The notes under the pieces: model-generated
What the model saw: only the letters and a program-made list of their open reading frames with translations
Database searches by the model: none
Told to the model about the DNA's origin: nothing
Origin: Cypionkella sp.
GTDB lineage: Bacteria; Pseudomonadota; Alphaproteobacteria; Rhodobacterales; Rhodobacteraceae
Reading direction: 5' to 3'
Assembly (NCBI RefSeq): GCF_028290025.1
Contig: NZ_JAQGKQ010000051.1
Location: forward strand, 1 to 64,000
Length of the DNA stretch: 64,000 nucleotides
In this document: piece by piece, positions 25,355 to 34,236 of the stretch
Position numbering within the stretch: position 1 is the stretch's first letter
Layout: each line of letters opens with the position of its first letter
Translations under genes and position numbers: made by a program

Positions 25355-26598
25355 CAGCTGTTTCCGGCGGATTGATCAATGATCACCGCGTCGCCCTCAG
25401 CCAGATCGCCGCTCACCACGGTATAGCGGCCATCGCTCGCGCCGATTTCCACAGCGATTTCAACCGGAACCTGCCCGCGCAGCAGCCAGATCGACTTGCC
25501 GCTGCCCAAAGCTGGCGTGCCGCGATTACCGCCGCGTGGCATGATCAGCCCGACCAAACCACCCGAGGCACCTCGCTCCTCTGCCGCGCGTGGCGGGGCA
25601 TAACGCAAAGCCGCATTCGGCACCATCAACGCGCCCGCAACCTGATCAACGGTGATCGCCGCCGTCGCCGTCATGCCGGGACGCAGCAGCCCATCCGGGT
25701 TGGCGACGGAAAGCACCGCCTTATAGGTCACCACTTCATTCGTCGCTTCGGGCGCGAAACGCACTTGCGTAATCACCGCCGGAAAGCTGCGGCCCGGATA
25801 AGCATCGACGGTAAATTCGCCCGGATCGTTGATTGAGACCTTGCCAATGTCAGCCTCATCAACGTCAACCAACAGCTCCATCCGCTCCAGATCTTCGGCG
25901 AGCTTGAACAGGGTTGGGGCCTCAAAATTAGCCGCGACGATCTGCCCAGCCTCGGCAGTGCGATCCAAAACCACGCCGTTGATCGGGCTGCGGATCACCG
26001 CTTTGGCAAGGTCCGCACTCGCCAGCGCCAGATTTGCTTGCGCCAAAGTAAGATCGGCGCGGGCGATTTCGACCTGTGCCTGCGCGCGCTGATCCGTCGC
26101 CTCAAAACCAACCATATCCTTGCGCGTCGCGACCCCGCGCGAGGCCAATTCTTGCTGCGTCGCCAAATTCGCCGCAGCCTCACGCGCGCTGGCCTCGGCC
26201 TGCGTCACCCGAGCTTTTGCTGAAGCAAGTTGCGCGCGTGCGTTATCGACCTGCGCTGAAAGTTTAGTGGCATCCAGCGTCGCGAGCACTTGGCCGACGC
26301 TAACCACATCGTTGTAATCGACCATCACCGTCGCCAAAGTGCCCGACAGTTCCGACGACACCAACACTTCCGTGGTCGGCTGCACCGTGCCCGTCGCCGT
26401 CACCGTCACCACCAGATCACCCTTGGCAACCGGCTCGGTGGTATAGCGCAGCACCGCAGGCGTGGCGGAAGCTGCGTTATAATACCAGCCAACCGCGCCG
26501 CCCAACGCCACCAACAATAGAACCAGCCAAAGCCAACGCCGCCGTTTTGGCCGCGCTGCACCCAACATTCTGGCAATATCTTCGCTGCTTTGCGCCAT
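25354..26598 (-). CDS. MacA-like periplasmic adaptor protein
   Basis: A 414-residue membrane fusion protein. A basic stretch and one membrane segment (about residues 22-38) anchor it. A barrel-sandwich (VSVGQVLATLDATKLSAQ), a long alpha-helical hairpin of Ala/Gln/Arg repeats (about 115-200) and a beta-barrel domain follow. It links the inner-membrane exporter to an outer-membrane channel such as TolC, which is not in this window. It is first of three coupled genes. Confidence 0.9.
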   Translation of the reverse strand: MAQSSEDIARMLGAARPKRRRWLWLVLLLVALGGAVGWYYNAASATPAVLRYTTEPVAKGDLVVTVTATGTVQPTTEVLVSSELSGTLATVMVDYNDVVSVGQVLATLDATKLSAQVDNARAQLASAKARVTQAEASAREAAANLATQQELASRGVATRKDMVGFEATDQRAQAQVEIARADLTLAQANLALASADLAKAVIRSPINGVVLDRTAEAGQIVAANFEAPTLFKLAEDLERMELLVDVDEADIGKVSINDPGEFTVDAYPGRSFPAVITQVRFAPEATNEVVTYKAVLSVANPDGLLRPGMTATAAITVDQVAGALMVPNAALRYAPPRAAEERGASGGLVGLIMPRGGNRGTPALGSGKSIWLLRGQVPVEIAVEIGASDGRYTVVSGDLAEGDAVIIDQSAGNS

Positions 26599-26712
26599 CT
26601 GCCGCCAACTAACCCTTATTCAATCGCCTGAAGCTTATACGCCATCCCGCGCGCATTCCGTCGCCTCACCGCTGAGGGGGTGACGCTATGCCCACCCCGC
26701 AAGGCCGCCCGC

Positions 26713-27066
26713 TTAACTGCCGCGATAGGTCGAATAGGCGAAGGGTGAGATCAGCAACGGCACATGGTAATGCCCCTCGGCATCCGCCACGCCAAACCGG
26801 ATCGGGATTTCATCCAGAAACAACAAATCGCCCGCCGCCTGACCCGTGGCCATCAGATACTCGCCAGCGCAAAACACCAGCTCATACACCCCCGCCGTCA
26901 GCGCCGCCCCCTCCAGCATAGGCGCATCGGTGCGGCCATCGGCATTGGTCACGGTCTCGGCGATCTTAAGATGGCTCATCCCACTGATCCGATAGAGCGT
27001 AACCTTCACCCCAGCCGCAGGTTTGCCCTTTGCGGTATCCAGAACATGCGTGGTTAATTTGCCCAT
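26713..27066 (-). CDS. uraH: 5-hydroxyisourate hydrolase
   Basis: A 117-residue transthyretin-like protein that hydrolyses 5-hydroxyisourate, the product of urate oxidation, to OHCU. Both signatures are present: [15 protein letters not shown] at the N-terminus and the C-terminal YRGS (AYSTYRGS). Catalytic His residues are in THVLD and HYHVPLL. ATG 27066 is preferred over an upstream in-frame start because family similarity begins there. It is divergent from puuE by 150 nt and likely shares its control. Confidence 0.95.
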   Translation of the reverse strand: MGKLTTHVLDTAKGKPAAGVKVTLYRISGMSHLKIAETVTNADGRTDAPMLEGAALTAGVYELVFCAGEYLMATGQAAGDLLFLDEIPIRFGVADAEGHYHVPLLISPFAYSTYRGS

Positions 27067-27216
27067 ATCTGCCGCCCTATATCCGCGCCCAATCGCCACT
27101 CTAGCCAGCTTGCCCGCCCGCGTAGCCCGTGCCAAGCCGCAAAACTCCTTTCGTGATTATTTGATAAACCCAGCGTCGTTATTCGATATAGTCTGCGAAC
27201 AAACGAGGAGAACCCC

Positions 27217-28632
27217 ATGTCCCGCTACCCCCGCGATTTTCGAGGCCACGGCCCAGACGCGCCCGATGCCGCCTGGCCGCAAGGCGCGAAAATCGCCGTA
27301 TCGCTGGTGCTGAACTACGAGGAGGGCGGCGAAAATAACATCCTGCACGGCGATGCCCAGTGTGAGGCGTTTCTTTCTGACATCGCTGGTGCCGCACCTT
27401 GGCCGGGTCAGCGCCATTGGAACATGGAGTCGATCTACGATTATGGCGCGCGCGCGGGCTTCTGGCGGCTGCACCGGTTGTTCACCGGCATGGGCCTGCC
27501 AGTGACAATTTTCGGCGTCGCCACCGCTTTGGCGCGTAACCCCGAGCAAGTCGCCGCAATGAAATCCGCAGGCTGGGAAATCGCCAGCCACGGCCTGAAA
27601 TGGGTCGATCACCGTGACATGCCCATCGAGGAAGAACGCGCCCAGATCGCCGAGGCCATCCGCCTGCACACCGAAGTCGTAGGTGCGCCGCCGCGTGGTT
27701 GGTATACTGGTCGCTGTTCGGTCAACACGATTGATCTCACCGCTGAAACCGGCCAGTTCGACTGGATTTCCGACACCTACGACGACGATCTGCCTCATTG
27801 GCGCGAGGTAGGCGAGCGCGACCAACTGGTGATCCCCTACACGCTCGAAGCCAACGATATGCGCTTCGCCACAGCGCCGGGATACATCGAAGGCCAGCAG
27901 TTTTTCCAATACCTCAAAGACAGCTTCGACGTGCTTTATGCCGAGGGTCAGGCGGGCCACGCCAAGATGTTTTCCATTGGCCTGCACTGTCGCCTGATCG
28001 GTCGCCCCGGCAAAATCGCCGGGCTAAAGCGGTTCCTAGAATATGCAAAATCGCACAAAGACGTGTGGTTTCCCAAGCGCATCGAAATCGCCGAGCATTG
28101 GGCAAAAACGCATCCGCACAAGCGGTTTGAGCGGCCTTCACAAATGGCGCGCGAACGCTTCGTCACCCGCTTTGGCAGCATTTTCGAACATTCACCTTGG
28201 ATTGCCGACCGCGCCTTCGATCTGGAACTCGGGCCTGCGCATGACAGCGCCGCAGGCATACATAACGCCTTGGCGCGGATGTTTCGCTCGGCCACTCCCT
28301 CCGAGCGCATGGATGTTTTGAAAGCCCACCCCGACCTTGCAGGCAAACTCGCTGCAGCCAAAGCCCTGACGCCGGAGTCCACATTCGAGCAATCTGCGGC
28401 GGCACTAGACGCCCTTACCGACGACGAGCGCAGCCAGTTTGAAAGCCTGAACACCGCCTATGTCGCCAAACACGGCTTCCCCTTCATCATCGCCGTGCGC
28501 GACAACACCAAAGCGAGCATCCTCGCAGCCTTTGCAGTACGCACTGCCGAAGATACCGCCACCGAATTTATCACCGCCTGCCAACAAGTTGAGCGTATCG
28601 CCGAACTGCGGCTAAAGGATATCCTGCCATGA
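27217..28632 (+). CDS. puuE: Bifunctional allantoinase (PuuE) / OHCU decarboxylase (UraD)
   Basis: A 471-residue fusion. Residues 1 to about 300 are the polysaccharide-deacetylase-type allantoinase PuuE (YPRDFRGHGPDAPDAAWP, LVLNYEEGGENNIL, WEIASHGLKW). The last 160 or so residues are UraD, with HPDLAGKLA carrying the catalytic His and HGFPFIIAVR near the end. The fusion joins conversion of OHCU to S-allantoin with ring opening to allantoate. CGAGGAG lies 7 nt before the ATG. The ATG of allE overlaps the stop by 4 nt. Such fusions are known in Rhodobacterales. Confidence 0.95.
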   Translation: MSRYPRDFRGHGPDAPDAAWPQGAKIAVSLVLNYEEGGENNILHGDAQCEAFLSDIAGAAPWPGQRHWNMESIYDYGARAGFWRLHRLFTGMGLPVTIFGVATALARNPEQVAAMKSAGWEIASHGLKWVDHRDMPIEEERAQIAEAIRLHTEVVGAPPRGWYTGRCSVNTIDLTAETGQFDWISDTYDDDLPHWREVGERDQLVIPYTLEANDMRFATAPGYIEGQQFFQYLKDSFDVLYAEGQAGHAKMFSIGLHCRLIGRPGKIAGLKRFLEYAKSHKDVWFPKRIEIAEHWAKTHPHKRFERPSQMARERFVTRFGSIFEHSPWIADRAFDLELGPAHDSAAGIHNALARMFRSATPSERMDVLKAHPDLAGKLAAAKALTPESTFEQSAAALDALTDDERSQFESLNTAYVAKHGFPFIIAVRDNTKASILAAFAVRTAEDTATEFITACQQVERIAELRLKDILP

Positions 28633-29471
28633 CCAGCTATTACGCCCCGCCCGGCGGCCTGCCCGCGCAAACCACATTGATGACCGGGCGCGCGGTCTTC
28701 ACCAACGCCTATGCCTTCATCCCAAAGGGCTGTTTTTCCGACATTCTAACCAGTTGCCTGCCGGGTTGGCGGCACACCAAACTCTGGCTGATCGCGCGGC
28801 CAATGTCGGGCTTTTCCGAAACCTTCAGCCAATATGTGATGGAAGTGGCCCCCGGCGGCGGCTCCGATGCGCCTGACCCTGAAACCGGCGCAGAACACTT
28901 CCTGTTCGTCACCGGCGGCCTGATCACTCTGACCATCGACGGCATGGGATACGAGCTAGACGCAGGCGGCTACGCGTTCATCCCGCCGGGTGCGAAATGG
29001 CGGTTGCTCGCCGAAGGCAACGCCCCAGCCCGCTTCCACTGGATACGCAAACTCTATGAACCCGCCCCCGGCGTGGAAATTCCCCCGGCCTTCGTGATCA
29101 ACGAAAAAGACGTCGCCCTCAGCCTGATGCCCGACACCAATGGCGTCTGGGGCACCACGCGTTTCGTCGATCCAACCGACGTGCGCTACGACGCCCATGT
29201 CAACATCGTCACCTTCCAACCCGGCGGCGTGATCCCGTTTGAGGAAACTCATGTGATGGAGCACGGCCTCTATGTGCTTGAAGGCAAAGCCGTTTACAAA
29301 CTGAACCAAGATTGGGTCGAGGTTGAAGCCGGCGATTTCATGTGGCTGCGCGCCTACTGCCCACAAGCCTGTTACGCAGCCGGCCCCGGCCCATTCCGCT
29401 ATCTGCTTTATAAAGACGTAAACCGCCACGCCAACCTGCGCGGCCCCGGCGGCTATCGCCCAACCCGCTAA
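28629..29471 (+). CDS. allE: (S)-ureidoglycine aminohydrolase
   Basis: A 280-residue bicupin. It removes ammonia from S-ureidoglycine to give S-ureidoglycolate, with a bound Mn2+. The N-terminal cupin has FLFVTGGLITLTIDG; the C-terminal cupin has FQPGGVIPFEETHVMEHGLYVLEG, which holds the likely metal ligands (His, Glu and the HVMEH histidines). Coupled by ATGA to puuE. It is followed by two copies of the hairpin repeat before allA. Confidence 0.94.
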   Translation: MTSYYAPPGGLPAQTTLMTGRAVFTNAYAFIPKGCFSDILTSCLPGWRHTKLWLIARPMSGFSETFSQYVMEVAPGGGSDAPDPETGAEHFLFVTGGLITLTIDGMGYELDAGGYAFIPPGAKWRLLAEGNAPARFHWIRKLYEPAPGVEIPPAFVINEKDVALSLMPDTNGVWGTTRFVDPTDVRYDAHVNIVTFQPGGVIPFEETHVMEHGLYVLEGKAVYKLNQDWVEVEAGDFMWLRAYCPQACYAAGPGPFRYLLYKDVNRHANLRGPGGYRPTR

Positions 29472-29479
29472 ACCTACTT

Positions 29480-29550
29480 AAAACTTATCTAGAACTTGCT
29501 TCTTCTTGGCGAAAATACTCCACCCGGGTCTGGGGGTGTGAGACCCCCAG
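29480..29550 (+). repeat. Dispersed hairpin repeat, copy B
   Basis: AAAACTTATCTAGAACTTG followed by the hairpin CTGGGGGT-gtgag-ACCCCCAG (29530-29550). Relative to copies A and C, the second base pair of the stem changes from C-G to T-A, so pairing is kept. Confidence 0.8.
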
Positions 29551-29588
29551 TTCGCCATCGACCAAAGCTCAGCACCCCGTAAGTTGCT

Positions 29589-29659
29589 AAAACTTATCTA
29601 AAATTGTCATCCTCTCTGCCCAACTATCCCACGGGGGTCCGGGGGTGTGAAACCCCCGG
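29589..29659 (+). repeat. Dispersed hairpin repeat, copy C
   Basis: AAAACTTATCTAAAATTGT, then a segment containing TCATCCTCTCTGCCCAAC, then CCGGGGGT-gtgaa-ACCCCCGG (29639-29659). It is almost identical to copy A and lies 38 nt after copy B. Confidence 0.8.
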
Positions 29660-29684
29660 CTCAACATCAGCCCAAAGGACCACC

Positions 29685-30173
29685 ATGCGTCAAATCCATC
29701 CCGAACCCCTAACTTCCGAAGCCTTCGCCCCCTTCGGCGACGTCGTAGAGGCAACCGGAGATTTCCGCCTGATCAACGACGGCCAATGCCAGCGCCACCA
29801 CGACCGCGCCCACCTAGATTTCGCGCCCGAAACCGACCCGCAAAACCGCCCCGGCCTCTCGATCTTCAACGCCACACCGCGCGCCTTGCCCTACACGTTC
29901 GACCTGATCGAGCGTCACCCCGAAGGCTCCCAAGCCTTCATCCCGATGACGCAAAACCCGTTCCTCGTGATCGTAGCTTCCAGCCCCAGCGAGAAACCCC
30001 GCGCCTTCCTTACCAACGGCGCGCAAGCCATCAACCTGCACCGCGGCACCTGGCACGGCGTGCTTACCCCGCTGCAAGCCCCCGGCCTGTTCGCCGTAAT
30101 CGACCGCATAGGCACCTCGGCCAACCTAGAAGAATACCGCTACCCGCAGCCATGGGTGGTGCAACAAGGTTAA
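29685..30173 (+). CDS. allA: Ureidoglycolate lyase
   Basis: A 162-residue AllA that splits ureidoglycolate into glyoxylate and urea, the last step of ureide breakdown. The family opening PEPLTSEAFAPFGDV, the mid-protein LIERHPEGSQAFIPM and the active-site NLHRGTWHGVLTPL are all visible. AAAGGA lies 6 nt before ATG 29685. Its glyoxylate could be used by the glyoxylate-reductase-type enzymes elsewhere in the window. Confidence 0.95.
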   Translation: MRQIHPEPLTSEAFAPFGDVVEATGDFRLINDGQCQRHHDRAHLDFAPETDPQNRPGLSIFNATPRALPYTFDLIERHPEGSQAFIPMTQNPFLVIVASSPSEKPRAFLTNGAQAINLHRGTWHGVLTPLQAPGLFAVIDRIGTSANLEEYRYPQPWVVQQG

Positions 30174-30239
30174 CGCCCTGTCACAATCTGAGCAAATCAG
30201 AGTTAATTTCCTGTCACAGTGTTTAACAAACCGTCACAG
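30169..30239 (+). repeat. Three iterated GTTAA...GTCACAG motifs
   Basis: GTTAACGCCCTGTCACA (30169-30185), GTTAATTTCCTGTCACAG (30202-30219) and TTTAACAAACCGTCACAG (30222-30239) are three imperfect copies in the same orientation, with starts 33 and 20 nt apart. The first overlaps the allA stop codon. They lie between the convergent ends of allA and the acetyltransferase gene. The function is unknown. Confidence 0.55.
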
Positions 30240-30253
30240 TCCTCAATAAAGCC

Positions 30254-30691
30254 TTACAGCTTAATATCATAAGTCACCCATTTCGCCTTCTCGGCCACCC
30301 GATCATACAGCCCGCGCGCCCGGTAGTTATCTTCGGCCGTAATCCAGCGGATCAACGTCCAACCGCGCTTGCGCCCCACATCCGCGACGCCCTGCACCAA
30401 AGCCTCCGCTGCCCCGGTCCCGCGCGCTTCTGGCCCAACAAACAGATCATCGAGGAACCCGCCGACACTCGCCGACAACGGCCGCGCGAAGCTGCGAAAA
30501 TGCGCGATCCCCACCACCACGCCGCCGACTTCCGCCACCAGCCCCTCGGCGCCATGGTCCGCATCCATCAGCCAGCCCCACACCGTTTGCCGCATCGCAT
30601 CGGTCTGCGCCACGCCGTAAAACGCCGCATAACCTGCGTAAAGCTGCGCCCAAACCGCGCGATCCGCCTCGGCCACTGCGCGAATATCCAT
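30254..30691 (-). CDS. GNAT-family N-acetyltransferase
   Basis: A 145-residue GNAT domain protein. The acetyl-CoA pyrophosphate loop is VGPEARGTGAAEAL (about residues 92-105), preceded by GVVVGIAHFRSF and followed by the WITAEDNYRARGLYDRV helix and strand. ATG 30691 has AAGGAG 6 nt upstream; a GTG 15 nt earlier is also in frame but lies over the ribosome-binding site. The substrate amine is unknown. Confidence 0.85.
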   Translation of the reverse strand: MDIRAVAEADRAVWAQLYAGYAAFYGVAQTDAMRQTVWGWLMDADHGAEGLVAEVGGVVVGIAHFRSFARPLSASVGGFLDDLFVGPEARGTGAAEALVQGVADVGRKRGWTLIRWITAEDNYRARGLYDRVAEKAKWVTYDIKL

Positions 30692-30757
30692 GCCATTCTC
30701 CTTCACCTAACGCCGCCGAGCCTAGCCAACCCGACGAACCGCCGCTAGTCTCGCCCG

Positions 30758-31624
30758 ATGAAATTACTCAGCTATAACATCCAATACGGCTTTGGCAGCG
30801 ATGGCCAATATGACCTCGCCCGCGCCGCCCGCGTGATCGACGGCGCCGACATTATCGCTCTGCAAGAGGTTGAACGCCATTGGTCGCGCAGCAATCACGA
30901 CGACCAGCCTGCCATCCTCGAACAGCTTCTGCCGCACTACTATACCGCCTACGGCCCCGCCTTTGACATGGACGCCTCCACTACCGATGGCACCCAAGTG
31001 ATCAATCGCCGCCGGCAGTTCGGCACCATGATCCTTTCGCGCTGGCCGATCTTGTGGAGCCGTTTGCACCTGCTGCCGATGCGCCGGATGCTGACCCCGC
31101 TCAACACCCAAAACCCGGCGTTGGAGGCGCTGATCGTCACCCCGCTCGGCCCGATCCGCGTGCTGTCCATCCACCTCGCGCATGTCGGTGTTGACGAACG
31201 CCTCGCCCAAATAGACCATCTTTTGCACCTTCACCACGATACCGCCCGCAGCGGTGGCCCGTGGAGCGGCAGCGATGATGAGCCTTCCCGCAACTGGACC
31301 GAGAACCAACCCGAGCCGCCGTGCCCGCAAACCGCGATCTGGATGGGCGATTTCAACTGCGAACCCGGCAGCGTCGAACATGCCCGGATCAGCGGCCAAA
31401 CCCCCTATCACCCGGGCGCTCTGTATGCGGGCGGGCTGACCAATGCCGTCGCGCATTTGGGCCAAACCCTTCACACGCATGAGAAAATTATCGCTGGAGA
31501 GACGCGCTTGCGGCAGTTGGACCATTGCTTTGTGACGGGCGATTTAGCCCCGCATCTGCACCGCGCGTGGACCGATAACGCCGAGATCGCCTCAGATCAT
31601 CACCCGCTTTGGGTCGAGTTGTAG
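30758..31624 (+). CDS. Endonuclease/exonuclease/phosphatase (EEP) family hydrolase
   Basis: A 288-residue protein with the EEP fold. Metal and catalytic motifs appear in order: SYNIQYG (residues 5-11), ALQEVERH, WMGDFNCEPGS and SDHHPLWVEL. Members cleave phosphodiester or phosphomonoester bonds in nucleic acids or lipids. No signal peptide is seen, so a cytoplasmic role is likely. Substrate cannot be assigned. Confidence 0.85.
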   Translation: MKLLSYNIQYGFGSDGQYDLARAARVIDGADIIALQEVERHWSRSNHDDQPAILEQLLPHYYTAYGPAFDMDASTTDGTQVINRRRQFGTMILSRWPILWSRLHLLPMRRMLTPLNTQNPALEALIVTPLGPIRVLSIHLAHVGVDERLAQIDHLLHLHHDTARSGGPWSGSDDEPSRNWTENQPEPPCPQTAIWMGDFNCEPGSVEHARISGQTPYHPGALYAGGLTNAVAHLGQTLHTHEKIIAGETRLRQLDHCFVTGDLAPHLHRAWTDNAEIASDHHPLWVEL

Positions 31625-31660
31625 GCCCAGGTTTCATCGCACCAAGACAGCAAAAGCAGC

Positions 31661-32980
31661 CTAGACTCGCGCCAAAACCCCCTCGAACGCCGCTAAAAAC
31701 GTATCGACATTGGCCTTTGAAAACACCAAGGGCGGCCTGATTTTCAGAACATTTGAGCGTGGCCCGGTGGCCGAGATCAGCACCCGCGCCTCGCGCAGCC
31801 CGTTCACGATCTTCGCGGTTTTCGCAGCATCGGCGTCCAAAGGCCCACCCGAAATGATTTCTTGCCCGAGAAATAACCCCGCTGCCCGCAATGGCCCGAG
31901 GCAATCAAATTGCCCAGCCAACCCTCGCAATCCATCCGCGAAATAACCGCCAACCACTCGCGCATTTTCTTGCAAACCCTCGGCCTCAATCACCTCCAGC
32001 ACCGCCATCGCGGTTGCCGCAGCCACAGCATTGCCGCCGAAGGTATTGAAATAGCGGGCTTTTGCGCCAAACGCTGCGATCACTTCGGGCCGCATCACCA
32101 GCCCTGCCACAGGATAGCCGTTGCCCATCGGCTTGCCGAGGCTCACCAAATCCGGTACGACCCCGTGCCGCTGGAACCCCCACATCGTATCGCCGCAACG
32201 GCCAAAACCCGGCTGCACTTCGTCGGCGATAAACACCCCACCAGCGGCGCGAATTGCCGCCACGGCAGGCGCCAAAAACCCCGCTGGACCCTCAAAAACT
32301 CCATCCGACGAGAAAATTGTATCGACAATCAGCCCGGCAGGTTTGATGCCATGCCGCAGCATATCGTCAATCGCGGCTTGCACTTCCGCCGCAAAAGCAG
32401 CACCCAAATCGCCCGCCATTCTCAGCGGATCGGGGGCGCGGACGGTGCGCACATGCTCGCCCAAAGCCACGCCGTCACCCAAGCTCGGCGACATGCCCGC
32501 CATCGCGTAAGTCACGCCGTGATAAGCATTTTCCGTCACGATAAACCCGGTGCCGCCAGTATGCGCGCGGGCAATCCGAAACGCCAGATCGTTCGCCTCA
32601 GACCCGGTGCAGGTGAACATCACATGGCTTAATTCGGTGGGAAAAGTCGCGAGCAACCGCTCGGCATAATCCAATACCACTTCGTGTAAATAGCGGGTAT
32701 GGCTCGATAAAATCGCCGCTTGCTTTGCGGTCGCGGCGACGACTGCCGGGTGACAATGGCCCACCGAAGCCACATTATTATATGTATCTAAATAAGCGTT
32801 GCCGTCGCCATCATACAGCCAAACGCCCTCACCACGCACCAAATGCACCGGAGTTTCATAAAATAAGCGGTAGGCTGGCCCCAAGGCTTTTGCCCTGCGC
32901 GCCACCAAAGCCTGATCGGCATCCGACAAATCGCCCTTGCCCGGCACGTAGGCGTTCACCATGGTTCCGTCGTTTTTCAT
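31661..32980 (-). CDS. Class III PLP enzyme, phospholyase-like (AGXT2L type)
   Basis: A 439-residue fold-type I PLP enzyme of the class III aminotransferase family. The PLP lysine is in LVSLGKPMGNGYP, which matches the phospholyase branch (ethanolamine-phosphate and phosphohydroxylysine phospholyases) more than ordinary transaminases. FIADEVQPGFGR holds the PLP Asp. It is encoded 4 nt overlapping (ATGA) with an upstream small-molecule kinase gene. I infer that the kinase phosphorylates an amino alcohol and this enzyme eliminates phosphate and ammonia. A plain aminotransferase remains possible. Confidence 0.8.
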   Translation of the reverse strand: MKNDGTMVNAYVPGKGDLSDADQALVARRAKALGPAYRLFYETPVHLVRGEGVWLYDGDGNAYLDTYNNVASVGHCHPAVVAATAKQAAILSSHTRYLHEVVLDYAERLLATFPTELSHVMFTCTGSEANDLAFRIARAHTGGTGFIVTENAYHGVTYAMAGMSPSLGDGVALGEHVRTVRAPDPLRMAGDLGAAFAAEVQAAIDDMLRHGIKPAGLIVDTIFSSDGVFEGPAGFLAPAVAAIRAAGGVFIADEVQPGFGRCGDTMWGFQRHGVVPDLVSLGKPMGNGYPVAGLVMRPEVIAAFGAKARYFNTFGGNAVAAATAMAVLEVIEAEGLQENARVVGGYFADGLRGLAGQFDCLGPLRAAGLFLGQEIISGGPLDADAAKTAKIVNGLREARVLISATGPRSNVLKIRPPLVFSKANVDTFLAAFEGVLARV

Positions 32981-33993
32981 AATGTCTCCAAGGTGTTAAG
33001 CAGGGTAGGGCTCGGGATGGTTGCCAGCGCGGTTAAGCCTTGCCGCGCGGTCGCGACATTGCGTAGGATATAGGGCGCGTTCTCCGGGTAGCGGGCGGCG
33101 CGGGCCGAGGCGATGGTGATCGTCGTCAGCATCCGCGTCGCCACCAAGTCAGGGAACAGCAACGCCTCTGGCTTGGTAAGCGGCAAGATCGCATGATAAG
33201 CGCGGGCGAAATGGAGCAGGCTTTCCAGCGGGCGGGCGGGGTCGATGCAATAAGACGCCGCAATCGCCGCGTCGCAAATCAACGGCGTATGCACCATATC
33301 GCCAAAATCGAGAACGCCCGCGATAACATCAGAATTATCAGGCGATACCAGCACGTTATGCGGGTTCAGGTCATTATGGACGACTTGCCAGCGCAGGCTT
33401 TGCAGTTCGGGCGCAATCGCGTCAAAACGGTCTAAAGTTGCCCTCGCCAGCGCCTGCAAATCATCGGGAACCGTCGCAAGCATTGGCCGCAAAGCACTGG
33501 CCTGCTTGATATCCCATTGCAGCACATAGCCCGCTGCCGGATGCGTAAAGCCTTGTAAAGACAGCGTTAATCGTGCCGCCATCGTGGCCATTGCGCGGGC
33601 TTGCGTCGGGGTCCGTGGCGTCAAGTGCTGCGGGGTGCCTTCGAGGTAGGTCAGCAGCCGCAGGGTGCCGTGCAGTGTGAAAACCTCGGTCGCGCCGGTG
33701 GTGGTGCGGATCACTTTTGGCACGGGGAGGCCGGAGGTTTCGAGGCGCAGCAGCGCCTTGGTTTGCAGATCGGTGACTTGGGCAGGCTCGGCGGGGTTGG
33801 CGAGTTTCAAGACATAGCTTTGCTGCGCAGTTGAGATGCGGATGTTCAGATCGCGCTCGGACGTCAGCCGTTTGAGCGCGCCCGTGATGCCGAAATGCTG
33901 GCGCGCAAGGCTCAACGCCTCGGCATCGGTAAGCACAGGAGGGGCAGAGGACAGCACCTCGCCCAAGCGCGTATCTGTCCGCATATCAGTCAT
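32977..33993 (-). CDS. Phosphotransferase (APH/hydroxylysine-kinase-like)
   Basis: A 338-residue kinase of the APH/choline-kinase fold. The catalytic loop is VVHNDLNPHNVLV (Brenner-type HxDxxxxN) and the metal Asp is in VLDFGDM. The GDM and CDAAIAASYCI features resemble the hydroxylysine kinase group. Family similarity begins just after ATG 33993; the open frame continues 96 codons upstream without similarity. ATGA overlap with the following PLP-enzyme gene suggests both act on one substrate. Bacterial fusions of these two domains are known to me, which supports the link. Confidence 0.8.
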   Translation of the reverse strand: MTDMRTDTRLGEVLSSAPPVLTDAEALSLARQHFGITGALKRLTSERDLNIRISTAQQSYVLKLANPAEPAQVTDLQTKALLRLETSGLPVPKVIRTTTGATEVFTLHGTLRLLTYLEGTPQHLTPRTPTQARAMATMAARLTLSLQGFTHPAAGYVLQWDIKQASALRPMLATVPDDLQALARATLDRFDAIAPELQSLRWQVVHNDLNPHNVLVSPDNSDVIAGVLDFGDMVHTPLICDAAIAASYCIDPARPLESLLHFARAYHAILPLTKPEALLFPDLVATRMLTTITIASARAARYPENAPYILRNVATARQGLTALATIPSPTLLNTLETL

Positions 33994-34236
33994 CGAAATC
34001 CCGGTTTTGATCGGTCGTATCAGGCATTCAAGGTGGCGGAGTGTCAAGTGCGGCGGTGGGGTTTTGATGGGGCAAGCAGGTGGCGGAAGATTAACAAAGT
34101 CTAAATGAGGCATAGATAAGCCATTGAAATCATATGAAGCCCGACCTTGTCCACGCATGGACGCGGCCCTATGTCCGGCCAAAGCCCTTGCCCTGCGCTG
34201 ACCTTGCTCTAGTCTATCCGCAACAAAGGAAGCCCG

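Noticed and set aside
27161..27192. Sigma-70-type promoter TTGATA / TATAGT ahead of puuE
   Set aside because: The 20-nt spacing is too long to call with any confidence.
30169..30239. CRISPR array
   Set aside because: Only three short degenerate units with uneven, very short spacing and no cas genes.
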